Below, in pieces: positions 1 to 6,317 of a stretch of 12,766 bases of DNA; position 1 is the first letter of the stretch; the number at the start of each line of letters is the position of its first letter. The stretch is from DASVXQ01 sp046727955 (GTDB lineage: Bacteria > Actinomycetota > CALGFH01), in NCBI GenBank assembly GCA_046727955.1, contig JBKPDO010000275.1:1-12766 (forward strand). Direction: 5' to 3'. The position numbers and the translations under genes are program-made. A model generated the notes under the pieces. The model saw only the letters and a program-made list of their open reading frames with translations, had not been told where the DNA came from and did not search any database.

Positions 1-2
1 GG

Positions 3-47
3 CCGCCACCGAGCGGGCCGCCACCGAGCGGGCCGCCACCGAGCGGG
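3..47 (+). repeat. 15-bp tandem repeat, 3 copies (PPPSG coding)
   Basis: Three exact 15-bp units (ccgccaccgagcggg) lie end to end from base 3 and decay into related units to about base 113. In the open DUF5719 frame each unit encodes Pro-Pro-Pro-Ser-Gly. The unit length is a multiple of three, so copy-number change would keep the frame. The array runs into the left window edge, so more copies may exist upstream. Confidence 0.85.
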
Positions 48-1874
48 CCGCCGCGGGCTGCTCCGCCACCGAGCGCGCCGCCGACGGGGAGGCCGCCAAC
101 GGGGAGGCCGCCGGTTGATGACCCGGTCCTCAACGGACCGGGGATCGGTGGACCTGCGGTCGGCGGTCCGTCCGTCGGCGGACCCGCGGTCCGTGGTCCG
201 GCGGCTGGCGGCCCGCCCTTCGCACCTTCGGATCCCTTCGCACAGTCAGATCCCTTCGAACCCTTCGAGCGGATAACGCCTAACGAGCTGGTAACGCCTA
301 ACGAGCTGGTAACGCCGAACGGGCCGGTAGTGCCGAACGGGTCCGCCGCGCCAGAGGCTCCTCCGCAGCGTCCTCCGCAGCGTCCCCCGCAACGTCGCCC
401 GCAGCGTCCCCCGCAGCGTCCCCCGCGTGAGGCGCCCGCGCGGCGCGGCCGGATGCCCGACCCGTCCCGCCTGCGTCCTCCCATCCCCAAGCTCGAGGTG
501 CCCTCCGGCCTGGCCCGCTCCAGCCTGGGGCTCGCCGCCATCCTGGTGGCCGCCTCGCTCTGCCTCGCCACGATCAGCAACGCCCTGCCCAGGGCGCAGC
601 GCCCGCCGACCCCGGCGACGGCCGCGCCCTACTCCTCCCGCTGGGTCTGCCCGCTGCTCCCCGGCCAGGGCACCTCGGTCGCCGTGGCCAATGTCGGCGA
701 CAATGCCGCGACCCTGCGCACCACCGTGATCAGCGGCACCGCCCTCGGCCAGCCCTCCCAGCGAGCGCTGAGCGCCGGGAGCACCAGTGCCGTCAAGGTC
801 CCCGCCGCCAAGCAGGCCGGGTACGTGCAGGTGGAGGCGTTCAGCGCCCCCGTAGTGGTCAGCGTCGGCGGTGGGGGCGGCTGCGCGCCCGGGCCGACCG
901 ACCGGCTGTGGATCCCGACCTCCGACACCAGCCTTGGCGCCAGCACCACCGTGATGATTGCCAATCCCGACGGAGACCCCGCCGTGGTCGACCTCGTGCC
1001 GCACGTCAGCCAGGGCTCGCAGCAGGCGGTGGCCGAGGTCTTCGTGCCGCCGCGCTCTGCGGTGACCAAGCCGTTCTCGTACGGGCAGCTGGTCGGCCTC
1101 AAGCCGGCGATCGAGTTGATCGCCAAGTCGGGCAGAGTGGTCGCCGGCGCGGTCATCGGCCAGAAGGACAAGCAGCGCATCTACGTCCCCGCCCAGACGG
1201 CCGCCAGGTCTGAGTGGTCCTTCGCCGGCGGCCTGGCCGGCGCGGCGCGGAGCACCTCCGTGCTGATCACCAACCCGTCGAGCAGTCCCCTCTCGGTGTC
1301 GGTCCAGGTCTCGACCGACCGCGGCACCTTCAAGCCCGGCAACGATTTCGACAACCCTGTGCCGGCCGGGGCGTCGGTGGCCGTGCAGGTGCCGCCGCTG
1401 CGGATCGGGGGGGCTGGGGCGTTCGCGGTGCGGGTCCGGTCGCGCGACCGTACCGACTTCGTGGCGGCGCTGCTCGTGACCACGCCCTCGGGCAGCGGCA
1501 CGGCGACCTACGTGGACCTGGGCACCGCTGACCCGGATGCTCGCTGGCTGCTCCCGGCGGTCCCGGCGAGCAAGCAGGTCGTTCTTGCGAACCTCGGCAG
1601 CGGCGCGCTGAGCGCCCGGCTGACCGGCGGCCGAGGGGCCACCGCAGCCAGCGGATCCGGCCGCTCCGGCCGCCTGCCTGGGGCCGCGATCCAGGTGGCC
1701 GCCGGCAAGGTGGTGGTGCGCGACCTCCCGTCGGGCCTCAAGAACGTTCAGGTGACCACCGACCAGACAGGCCTGCTGGTCGCCCCGCTCGGCGGCGGGC
1801 TCGCGCTGCCAGGCGCCACCGTCGGCGGCCTCCCCCCCGGCGGCCCAGTCGTCGCCGGCCCGGCCGCCCCCTGA
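3..1874 (+). CDS. DUF5719 family single-pass membrane protein, 5'-truncated by window edge
   Basis: Function is not established for this family; it recurs in the actinobacterial manB neighbourhood, so an envelope role is inferred. The frame is open without a stop from base 3, so the GTG at 330 is probably internal and the true start lies left of the window (623 codons visible). Visible residues 1-150 are low-complexity, rich in Pro/Gly and built of tandem repeats, then Arg/Pro-rich. One hydrophobic helix follows at about 171-194 (nt 513-584), with basic residues before it, suggesting an N-in, C-out topology. From about residue 209 comes a Gly/Ala/Ser/Val-rich beta-type region opening with a WVCP motif (Cys 216), then a GGGGC (Cys 294) and repeated 'vxIANP/ITNP' segments; this pattern is what I recognise as DUF5719. 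The two exported cysteines could form a disulfide. The gene ends 5 nt from the stop of the convergent HEPN gene. The family call is fairly sure; the missing N-terminus could hold another domain. Confidence 0.8.
   Translation, partial: PPPSGPPPSGPPPSGPPRAAPPPSAPPTGRPPTGRPPVDDPVLNGPGIGGPAVGGPSVGGPAVRGPAAGGPPFAPSDPFAQSDPFEPFERITPNELVTPNELVTPNGPVVPNGSAAPEAPPQRPPQRPPQRRPQRPPQRPPREAPARRGRMPDPSRLRPPIPKLEVPSGLARSSLGLAAILVAASLCLATISNALPRAQRPPTPATAAPYSSRWVCPLLPGQGTSVAVANVGDNAATLRTTVISGTALGQPSQRALSAGSTSAVKVPAAKQAGYVQVEAFSAPVVVSVGGGGGCAPGPTDRLWIPTSDTSLGASTTVMIANPDGDPAVVDLVPHVSQGSQQAVAEVFVPPRSAVTKPFSYGQLVGLKPAIELIAKSGRVVAGAVIGQKDKQRIYVPAQTAARSEWSFAGGLAGAARSTSVLITNPSSSPLSVSVQVSTDRGTFKPGNDFDNPVPAGASVAVQVPPLRIGGAGAFAVRVRSRDRTDFVAALLVTTPSGSGTATYVDLGTADPDARWLLPAVPASKQVVLANLGSGALSARLTGGRGATAASGSGRSGRLPGAAIQVAAGKVVVRDLPSGLKNVQVTTDQTGLLVAPLGGGLALPGATVGGLPPGGPVVAGPAAP
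276..347 (+). repeat. 18-bp tandem repeat, 4 degenerate copies (TPNELV-type)
   Basis: Units start at 276, 294, 312 and 330. The first two (acgcctaacgagctggta) are identical; the third and fourth diverge. In frame they encode TPNELV, TPNELV, TPNGPV and VPNGSA. The fourth unit supplies the GTG at 330 that could be mistaken for a start codon; its place inside a repeat array argues it is an internal Val codon. Confidence 0.8.
360..425 (+). repeat. 12-bp tandem repeat encoding PPQR
   Basis: About five copies of a 12-bp unit (cctccgcagcgt or cccccgcagcgt) run from 360 to 425 and encode Pro-Pro-Gln-Arg repeats, one unit being Arg-Pro-Gln-Arg. The segment lies on the cytoplasmic side of the membrane helix and is strongly basic, so it may contact nucleic acid, phospholipid or a protein partner; this is inference. 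Confidence 0.8.
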
Positions 1875-1879
1875 GCGAG

Positions 1880-2299
1880 TCAGAGCCTGGCTTGCTGGAC
1901 TGTGTCATGTGCCCATCGGACGATTCTGCTTGCACGTTCGAGCGCTTCAGCGACTTCCTTCTTAGTGGCGCGGCGGGCCTCGTACTCCACCACGTTTTTC
2001 TTCGCTAACAGTGTGCCGAGTTGCCGGGCTCGAGTCCTGATCGCCATGGACTGGCCGGCTACCTCCTCGAGAAGGTCGATCGCACGCTGATGATCCGGAT
2101 CCGCGGAGCGTCGACCGGCAAGCGCGACCGTGACCGCGTCCGCTCCACTGATCGCAGCATGGATCGCGTTCAGCATGGCGGCGTCGTGTCGGGAGTGCTC
2201 CGCCGCGGATTGCGCCTCATCCAGGAACTGCTCGGCCTTTGCCAGGTACAGCTTCGCCTCTGCCCGAGGGGTGGCGACGGTCTTGCCGGGCCTAGCCAT
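1880..2299 (-). CDS. HEPN-domain protein, putative toxin of an MNT/HEPN pair
   Basis: HEPN proteins are small all-helical proteins, many of them RNases acting as toxins opposite an MNT nucleotidyltransferase antitoxin. Counting from the ATG at 2299 (139 aa), helices are evident at about 12-35, 38-62, 70-101 and 111-136. The segment around 63-70 (R-R-S-A-D-P-D-H) gives the Rx4-6H motif as R64-x5-H70. The residue two after His is Arg, not the Tyr of the RX4HXY motif in which the HepT toxin is AMPylated by MntA, so that modification mechanism may not apply. The ATG at 2299 overlaps the upstream MNT stop by 8 nt, which points to translational coupling; ATGs at 2314 and 2371 are alternative starts, and no strong ribosome site decides between them. 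The gene's stop is 5 nt from the stop of the convergent DUF5719 gene. GC content is lower than in flanking genes. Confidence 0.75.
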   Translation of the reverse strand: MARPGKTVATPRAEAKLYLAKAEQFLDEAQSAAEHSRHDAAMLNAIHAAISGADAVTVALAGRRSADPDHQRAIDLLEEVAGQSMAIRTRARQLGTLLAKKNVVEYEARRATKKEVAEALERASRIVRWAHDTVQQARL

Positions 2300-2921
2300 C
2301 GGCCGATCCAGCATGGTCCCGGATGATAGGGATTCCATCCTCAGCGATCTGTTCCCATAGGCGGCGCCCACGTCGGCCCGGTTGGCGGAGTCGATCGACT
2401 GGCGCCAGACCCATAACGTAGTTCAACCGGTTCCCAAAACGTGCTCGCACGGCCTCGGCCACTTGCTCCATCTCGGCGTCGACATGCTCGGCCTCGGTTG
2501 GCGGCACGACGATTGCGACATCGATATCGCTCGCCGGGGTCATCTGCCCACGGGCTGCGCTACCGAACAGGAACGCAGCGCGGACGGATGTTACATGTTG
2601 CTCGATCTGCTGACGAAGGAATTCCACAAGCTCGTCTTGGAGGCGGTGCTCGCGGTCGAGCAGCGGGCCAATGGTCTCCACCAGGACATGGCCGCGATTC
2701 AGTTCGAAGAAGTCGGCGTTCGGGGTCCTCCGCACCCGAACAACGCCCTGCTCGGTCAGCGAGGCAAGGACAGAAGAGGCGGTCGGATGTGAGACACCCG
2801 CCCTCCGCCCCAGGTCTCGGGCGCTCACCGCGTGTCCGGTGGGTAGCTCACTGAGTGCTCGCAGCACCCGGACGTGACTTCGGCTACGCAACAGATCGTC
2901 AAGAGGGTTGTGAATCCGCAT
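2292..2921 (-). CDS. Winged-helix + minimal nucleotidyltransferase (MNT), putative antitoxin/regulator
   Basis: The 209-aa protein has two parts. Residues about 16-75 form a MarR/ArsR-like winged helix, with a recognition helix near SHPTASSVLASL (44-55) and a wing near VRVRRTPNADFF. Residues about 83-200 form a minimal nucleotidyltransferase with the motif GS(120-121)-x10-D132-x-D134 embedded in FLFGSAARG and SDIDVAIV, which binds two metals and transfers a nucleotide in the family. The third acidic residue usually found in a later strand is not obvious (the candidate strand reads LNYVMGL). It is the first gene of a pair with the HEPN gene and overlaps it. The fused DNA-binding domain suggests autoregulation of the module, by inference. 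Such pairs usually work as toxin-antitoxin or defence modules. No ribosome site precedes the ATG, so the mRNA may be leaderless. Three 60-base lines counted across the module give 57-63% GC, against 67-77% for two manB lines. Confidence 0.82.
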   Translation of the reverse strand: MRIHNPLDDLLRSRSHVRVLRALSELPTGHAVSARDLGRRAGVSHPTASSVLASLTEQGVVRVRRTPNADFFELNRGHVLVETIGPLLDREHRLQDELVEFLRQQIEQHVTSVRAAFLFGSAARGQMTPASDIDVAIVVPPTEAEHVDAEMEQVAEAVRARFGNRLNYVMGLAPVDRLRQPGRRGRRLWEQIAEDGIPIIRDHAGSADG

Positions 2922-2930
2922 TGGAAAGAT

Positions 2931-2936
2931 AACCTA
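2931..2936 (-). promoter_or_regulatory. Candidate -10 box for leaderless MNT/HEPN transcript
   Basis: On the minus strand TAGGTT (fits TANNNT) ends 9 nt before the MNT ATG, which would put transcription start at or next to the start codon. There is no Shine-Dalgarno-like sequence. I see no convincing -35 element, so this is weak. An overlapping TATCTT just downstream is an alternative. Confidence 0.25.
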
Positions 2937-3022
2937 CCGCATGGATGACTTTCTTACCAGAGGTCACGAAGACCGAGCCCTACCCGGCCAGGCCTATGGG
3001 ATCAGCATCTGAGGGGAGCAGC

Positions 3023-3388
3023 TCACCAGCCGAGGTCGTCCAGGCGGTCGTCGTCGATGCCGAAGTAGTGGGCCACCTCGTGGAGGACCACCTGGCGGAC
3101 CAGAGCGGCCAGGGAGGCGTCCGAGCGGGCGCGGGCCTCGATCGGGCGGCGGAAAATCACGATCCGGTCAGGCAGGGCGCCATAATAGCCGGCGCCGCGC
3201 TCGGTCAGGGGAATCCCCTGGTAGAGGCCGAGCAGGATGCCCTCACCGGGCACCTCGTCCCCCTTCGGGGTCTCCTCGACCACGAACTCCACGTTCTCCA
3301 GACGCTCGCGGAACTCCGCCGGGATCGACGCCACCGCCGCCTCGACCAGCCGCATGAAGACGCTCTCGCCCGTGCCGGCCGGCTGCAC
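3023..3388 (-). CDS. Zincin-like metallopeptidase family protein
   Basis: This 121-aa protein belongs to the small zincin-like 'metallopeptidase family' (Pfam Zincin_1) found beside manB in many actinobacteria; its substrate is not known. The HExxHxxG zinc site is near the C-terminus as HEVAHYFG (about residues 103-110), followed by the DDDRLDDLGW tail typical of the family. The body carries the usual FRERLENVEFVVEE and GLYQGIPLTER segments, and the length is normal. The GTG at 3388 is chosen because the Phe plus LVEAAVASIP segment that begins the family core would be cut by the ATG at 3355. However, the downstream ATG has a slightly better purine-rich stretch (GGCGAGAG) before it. The gene is divergent from manB across about 230 bp, and MNT/HEPN lies 101 nt downstream on the same strand. 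Cytoplasmic location is likely, as there is no signal peptide. Confidence 0.85.
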   Translation of the reverse strand: MQPAGTGESVFMRLVEAAVASIPAEFRERLENVEFVVEETPKGDEVPGEGILLGLYQGIPLTERGAGYYGALPDRIVIFRRPIEARARSDASLAALVRQVVLHEVAHYFGIDDDRLDDLGW

Positions 3389-3468
3389 CTCTGGCAGCGT
3401 CAGGCGCGGCCGCGGCGGGCGGCGTGCATGGCGTGAGCGGATCAGCTTCGGCCTCCTCGAGCATCAGC

Positions 3469-3486
3469 GGACCCTTCAAGGGGTCC
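3469..3486. promoter_or_regulatory. Dyad GGACCC-N6-GGGTCC in the metallopeptidase/manB divergent region
   Basis: The sequence ggacccttcaaggggtcc has perfect 6-bp arms around a TTCAAG centre, and a nested CCCTT-c-AAGGG palindrome. It sits in the roughly 230-bp gap between the divergent metallopeptidase and manB starts, about 40 bp upstream of the candidate manB -10 box, so it is positioned as an operator that could serve both directions. No T-tract follows, so a terminator is less likely. No regulator can be assigned. Confidence 0.4.
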
Positions 3487-3505
3487 CCATAAACGATATG
3501 CGCTC

Positions 3506-3532
3506 TCGACCAGCAGCGGGAGCCGGTACAAT
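3506..3532 (+). promoter_or_regulatory. manB: Candidate promoter of the manB operon
   Basis: A good -10 hexamer TACAAT lies at 3527-3532. The best -35 candidate, TCGACC at 3506-3511 (4/6 to TTGACA), leaves a short 15-bp spacer, so the -35 assignment is weak. The start would fall near 3539, giving a leader of about 78 nt before the manB GTG. Confidence 0.4.
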
Positions 3533-3616
3533 GCGCCCCTGCCGGGACGGGTGGACGGCACGCGCAGCACGCGCCCCGGCCTGGACAGCACGCGTCCGCA
3601 GCGAAGGAGCCGCACG

Positions 3617-4978
3617 GTGCCCGCCGACCTCGACCAGGTGTTCAAGGCCTACGACGTCCGCGGCGTCTACCCCGAGCAGCTCGACGAGGAACTGGCCCGC
3701 CGGATCGGCAGGGCCTTCATCGCCCTCACCGGCGCCGGCACGCTCGCCATCGGTGAGGACATGCGACCCTCTTCGAGTCCCATGGCCGCCGCGCTCAGCG
3801 ACGGCGCCACCAGCCAGGGTGCCGACGTCATCCGGGTCGGGCTCTGCTCCACTGACATGCTGTACTACGTCTCTGGCGCGCTCGACGTGGCCGGCATCAT
3901 GCTCACCGCCTCCCACAACCCATCGCAGTACAACGGCCTGAAATTCTGCCGGCCCGGCGCAGTCCCGGTGGGGCAGGAATCAGGCCTCGCTGAGCTGAAG
4001 GACATGGTGGCGGCCGGCGAGCCGAGCGGCACGGCCGCCACCCGGGGCAGCGTGCGCTCGGGCGAGGGCCTGCTGGCCCGCTACGGCGAGCACGTGCGCA
4101 GCTTCGTGGACAAGGGTGTGCTGCGGCCGCTCAAGGTGGTGGCGGACGCCGGCAACGGCATGGCCGGCCACGTCCTGCCAACGGTCTTCGACGGGCTGCC
4201 GTTCGATCTGGTGCCGATGTACTTCGAGCTGGACGGCACCTTCCCGAACCACCCGGCCGACCCCATCAACCCGCGGAACCTCGCGGACCTGCGCGAGCGG
4301 GTGGTCGCCGAGGGCGCCGACGTGGGGCTCGCCTTCGACGGCGACGCCGACCGCGTGTTCCTGGTCGACGAGCGCGGCGGCATCGTCGAGTCCAGCCTGG
4401 TCGGCGCCCTGGTCGCGCGCACCATGTGCGAGCGCGAGCCGGACGCGACCGTGCTCTACAACCTGATCTGCTCGCGGGTGGTGCCCGAGACGATCCGCGC
4501 GGCCGGCGGCCACCCGGTGCGCACCCGCGTCGGCCACTCGTTCATCAAGGCGATCATGGCCGAGACCGGCGCGATCTTCGGCTGCGAGCACTCCGGCCAC
4601 TACTACTTCCGCGACAACTACCGCGCCGACTCGGGCCTGGTTGCCACGCTGGTCGTGCTCGAGGTGCTCTCGCGCGCCGGCCTGCCGCTGTCGGAGGTGC
4701 TGGCGCCCTACCGGCGCTATGCCGACTCGGGCGAGATCAACCGGCGCATCGAGGGCCCCGACCTGAAGGCGGTCATCGACCGGGTGGCCGAGCACTACCC
4801 GCCGGAGCGACGGGACTGGACCGACGGGCTCACCATCGACACCCCTGAGTGGTGGTTCAACCTACGCCCGAGCAACACCGAGCCGCTGCTGCGCCTGAAC
4901 GTGGAGGCGGAGACGGAGACCGAGATGGCACGAGTGCGCGACGAGGTGCTCGAGATGGTGGACGGCCAGCCAGCCTGA
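3617..4978 (+). CDS. manB: Phosphomannomutase / phosphoglucomutase (alpha-D-phosphohexomutase)
   Basis: The enzyme interconverts mannose-6-phosphate and mannose-1-phosphate (possibly the glucose phosphates too), feeding GDP-mannose for mannosylated lipids, glycans and glycoproteins in the cytosol. The start is GTG 3617, with GAAGGAG at 3603-3609 and a 7-nt gap. This gives 453 aa, normal for the family; the frame remains open upstream to 3551 but without such a site. All four signature loops are present: TASHNP with the phosphorylated Ser99, the metal loop DGDADR (241-246), the sugar-recognition loop CEHSGH (323-328) and the phosphate loop RPSNTEP (417-423). KAYDVRG at 10-16 is the usual N-terminal motif. 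It leads the manB-Trm112-SIS-PNP run. The actinobacterial context favours a mannose role, but sequence alone does not separate PMM from PMM/PGM. Confidence 0.95.
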   Translation: MPADLDQVFKAYDVRGVYPEQLDEELARRIGRAFIALTGAGTLAIGEDMRPSSSPMAAALSDGATSQGADVIRVGLCSTDMLYYVSGALDVAGIMLTASHNPSQYNGLKFCRPGAVPVGQESGLAELKDMVAAGEPSGTAATRGSVRSGEGLLARYGEHVRSFVDKGVLRPLKVVADAGNGMAGHVLPTVFDGLPFDLVPMYFELDGTFPNHPADPINPRNLADLRERVVAEGADVGLAFDGDADRVFLVDERGGIVESSLVGALVARTMCEREPDATVLYNLICSRVVPETIRAAGGHPVRTRVGHSFIKAIMAETGAIFGCEHSGHYYFRDNYRADSGLVATLVVLEVLSRAGLPLSEVLAPYRRYADSGEINRRIEGPDLKAVIDRVAEHYPPERRDWTDGLTIDTPEWWFNLRPSNTEPLLRLNVEAETETEMARVRDEVLEMVDGQPA

Positions 4979-5005
4979 GGCCTGACCCGTTCCTGATCCA
5001 CGCTG

Positions 5006-5031
5006 CTGTCGCGACGGGCCAGTCCCGACAG
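5006..5031 (+). other. Small hairpin in the manB-Trm112 gap
   Basis: CTGTCG (5006-5011) can pair with CGACAG (5026-5031), with an inner GAC/GTC extension. It lies in the 74-nt gap between manB and the next gene, just before its ribosome site. It may tune expression or mRNA stability, or be chance in GC-rich DNA. Confidence 0.2.
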
Positions 5032-5052
5032 GCTACTGAGGGAGAGAGCCAG

Positions 5053-5238
5053 ATGCCGTTGAGCCACGAGCTGCTGACCATCCTCGCGTGTCCCAACTGC
5101 CGCGGCGAGGTGGACTACCACGAGGCCGCGCAGGTCATCGAGTGCCGGCAGTGCCACTACCGCTACCCGGTGCGCGACGACATCCCGATCATGCTGGTGG
5201 ACGAGGCCATCAAGCCCGAGGACCGGGACGACCAGTGA
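5053..5238 (+). CDS. Trm112-like zinc-ribbon protein
   Basis: A 61-aa protein of the Trm112/YcaR family. Eukaryotic Trm112 activates methyltransferases; the bacterial partners are largely undefined, and in actinobacteria the gene commonly sits between manB and the SIS isomerase gene. Four cysteines in two CxxC pairs, CPNC (13-16) and CRQC (31-34), form the expected zinc site, and the YPVRDDIPIMLVDEA segment is the usual C-terminal core. The ATG at 5053 is supported by the purine-rich GAGGGAGAGAG just upstream and by family length; the longer open frame back to 4849 overlaps manB and is not real. The stop overlaps the next gene's GTG by 4 nt (GTGA), so translation is probably coupled. The SIS protein is a possible functional partner, by inference from this fixed arrangement. 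Confidence 0.9.
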   Translation: MPLSHELLTILACPNCRGEVDYHEAAQVIECRQCHYRYPVRDDIPIMLVDEAIKPEDRDDQ

Positions 5239-6317
5239 GCGCTCTGGACCAGTCTGCCGCCGTGTCGCTCGACGACCCGGGCGACGTCGCCGCCGCCGAC
5301 CCAGGCGGGATGCTCGGCCAGGTCGCCTCCGCCGGCGCCCAGGCCCGCGCCGCCCTGGCGTCCGCGCAGGTCGCCCCGCTGGTCGGTGCGGAGCCCGGCG
5401 CGGTGGTGGTCGCCGGGATGGGCGGGTCGGGGATCGCCGGCGACGTGCTCGCCGCCCTCGCCTACTTCCGCTCGCGGGTCCCGGTGCTGACCGTCAAGGG
5501 CGACCGCCTGCCGGCCTTTGTGGGACCGAGCACGCTGCTGCTGGCTGTCTCGTACTCGGGCAACACCGACGAGACGCTGGCTGCGGTGGAGGAGGGGCTC
5601 GCGGCCGGTGCGCGGCTGGTCGCGGTCTGCTCCGGTGGCCGCCTCGCCGAGCTGGCCCAGCGACACGGCGCGCCGCTGCTGCTGGCGGCGCCGGACCGGA
5701 TGCCTCGCGCGGCGCTGTGGTCGCTGGTCGTACCGGTGTGCCTGGCCGCGGCGGCCGCGGGTGTGCTCGGGTCACCCGCCGAGCAGGTGCGCGCGGCCGC
5801 GGACACGCTGGACGCCGAGGCTGAGGCGCTCGGCCCGGCCGTGCCCACTAGCGAGAACCCGGCCAAGCGGGCCGCCCTGCGGCTCCTCGGCAAACTGCCG
5901 GTGGCCTGGGGCAGCGGGCAGCTCGGAGCGGTCGCCGCGACCCGGCTGCGCACGCAGTGCAACGAGAACGCCAAGGTGACCGCTACCTCGGCCGCGGTGC
6001 CTGAGTCGAACCACAATGACGTCATGGGTCTCGAGGGCGGCCTCGGCCCCGGCAGGGAGCTGGTGCTGCTGCGCGACCCCGCCGGCGAGCACGAGCGCGA
6101 CGCCCGCCGCATCGCCGCCGCCTGTGAGGCCCTCGGGGTGACCGACCCGGTGCTGCGCTCCGCCGGTGAGGGCCCACCGCTGGTGCGCCTGGCCAGACTG
6201 GTGTCGTTCGTCGACTTCACCTCGGTCTACCTCGGGCTGGCGATGGGCGTGGACCCGACGCCGATCGACACTATCGGCAGGATCAAGGCCGTGATGGCCT
6301 CCGGCGCCGCCAGATGA
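5235..6317 (+). CDS. SIS-domain bifunctional phosphoglucose/phosphomannose isomerase-type protein
   Basis: Proteins of this bacterial/archaeal PGI/PMI type isomerise glucose-6-P or mannose-6-P with fructose-6-P; in mycobacteria the gene next to manB has this fold (TobH-like). The start is GTG 5235, overlapping the Trm112 stop; the frame extends back to 5088 inside Trm112 and that part is rejected. The product is 360 aa. The first SIS half has GMGGSGIAGD (61-70) and the sugar-phosphate loop YSGNTDET (107-114). The second half has NENAK (243-247) and PESNHND (256-262), matching the catalytic Glu and His segments of the family, and the C-terminal GVDPTPIDTIGRIK helix. Catalytic residues thus look intact. 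It would link fructose-6-P to ManB; no separate manA is present in the window, so this protein may supply mannose-6-P. Its stop overlaps the PNP start by 4 nt (ATGA). Confidence 0.88.
   Translation: MSALDQSAAVSLDDPGDVAAADPGGMLGQVASAGAQARAALASAQVAPLVGAEPGAVVVAGMGGSGIAGDVLAALAYFRSRVPVLTVKGDRLPAFVGPSTLLLAVSYSGNTDETLAAVEEGLAAGARLVAVCSGGRLAELAQRHGAPLLLAAPDRMPRAALWSLVVPVCLAAAAAGVLGSPAEQVRAAADTLDAEAEALGPAVPTSENPAKRAALRLLGKLPVAWGSGQLGAVAATRLRTQCNENAKVTATSAAVPESNHNDVMGLEGGLGPGRELVLLRDPAGEHERDARRIAAACEALGVTDPVLRSAGEGPPLVRLARLVSFVDFTSVYLGLAMGVDPTPIDTIGRIKAVMASGAAR

Noticed and set aside
330..332. GTG at 330 as the start of the DUF5719 gene
   Set aside because: It lies in the fourth copy of an 18-bp coding repeat, has no ribosome site, and the frame is open all the way to base 3.
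3..430. CRISPR-like array from regularly repeated units
   Set aside because: Repeats are directly adjacent with no spacers, are multiples of three and fall in an open coding frame.
246..1180. Minus-strand open frames (246-1004, 629-1180) over DUF5719
   Set aside because: Repeat-driven, low-complexity shadows (for example TLRGTLR repeats come from the PPQR codons read backwards).
1875..3022. Mobile element carrying the MNT/HEPN genes
   Set aside because: No transposase, integrase, terminal inverted repeats, target duplication or tRNA site could be seen at the borders; only the lower GC and gene order suggest transfer.
2945..3436. 163-codon plus-strand open frame over the metallopeptidase
   Set aside because: Opposite the HExxH protein, which has clear family motifs; the plus-strand product has no recognisable features.
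3980..4795. 271-codon minus-strand open frame opposite manB
   Set aside because: Antisense shadow of manB; no domain, and manB motifs are complete on the plus strand.
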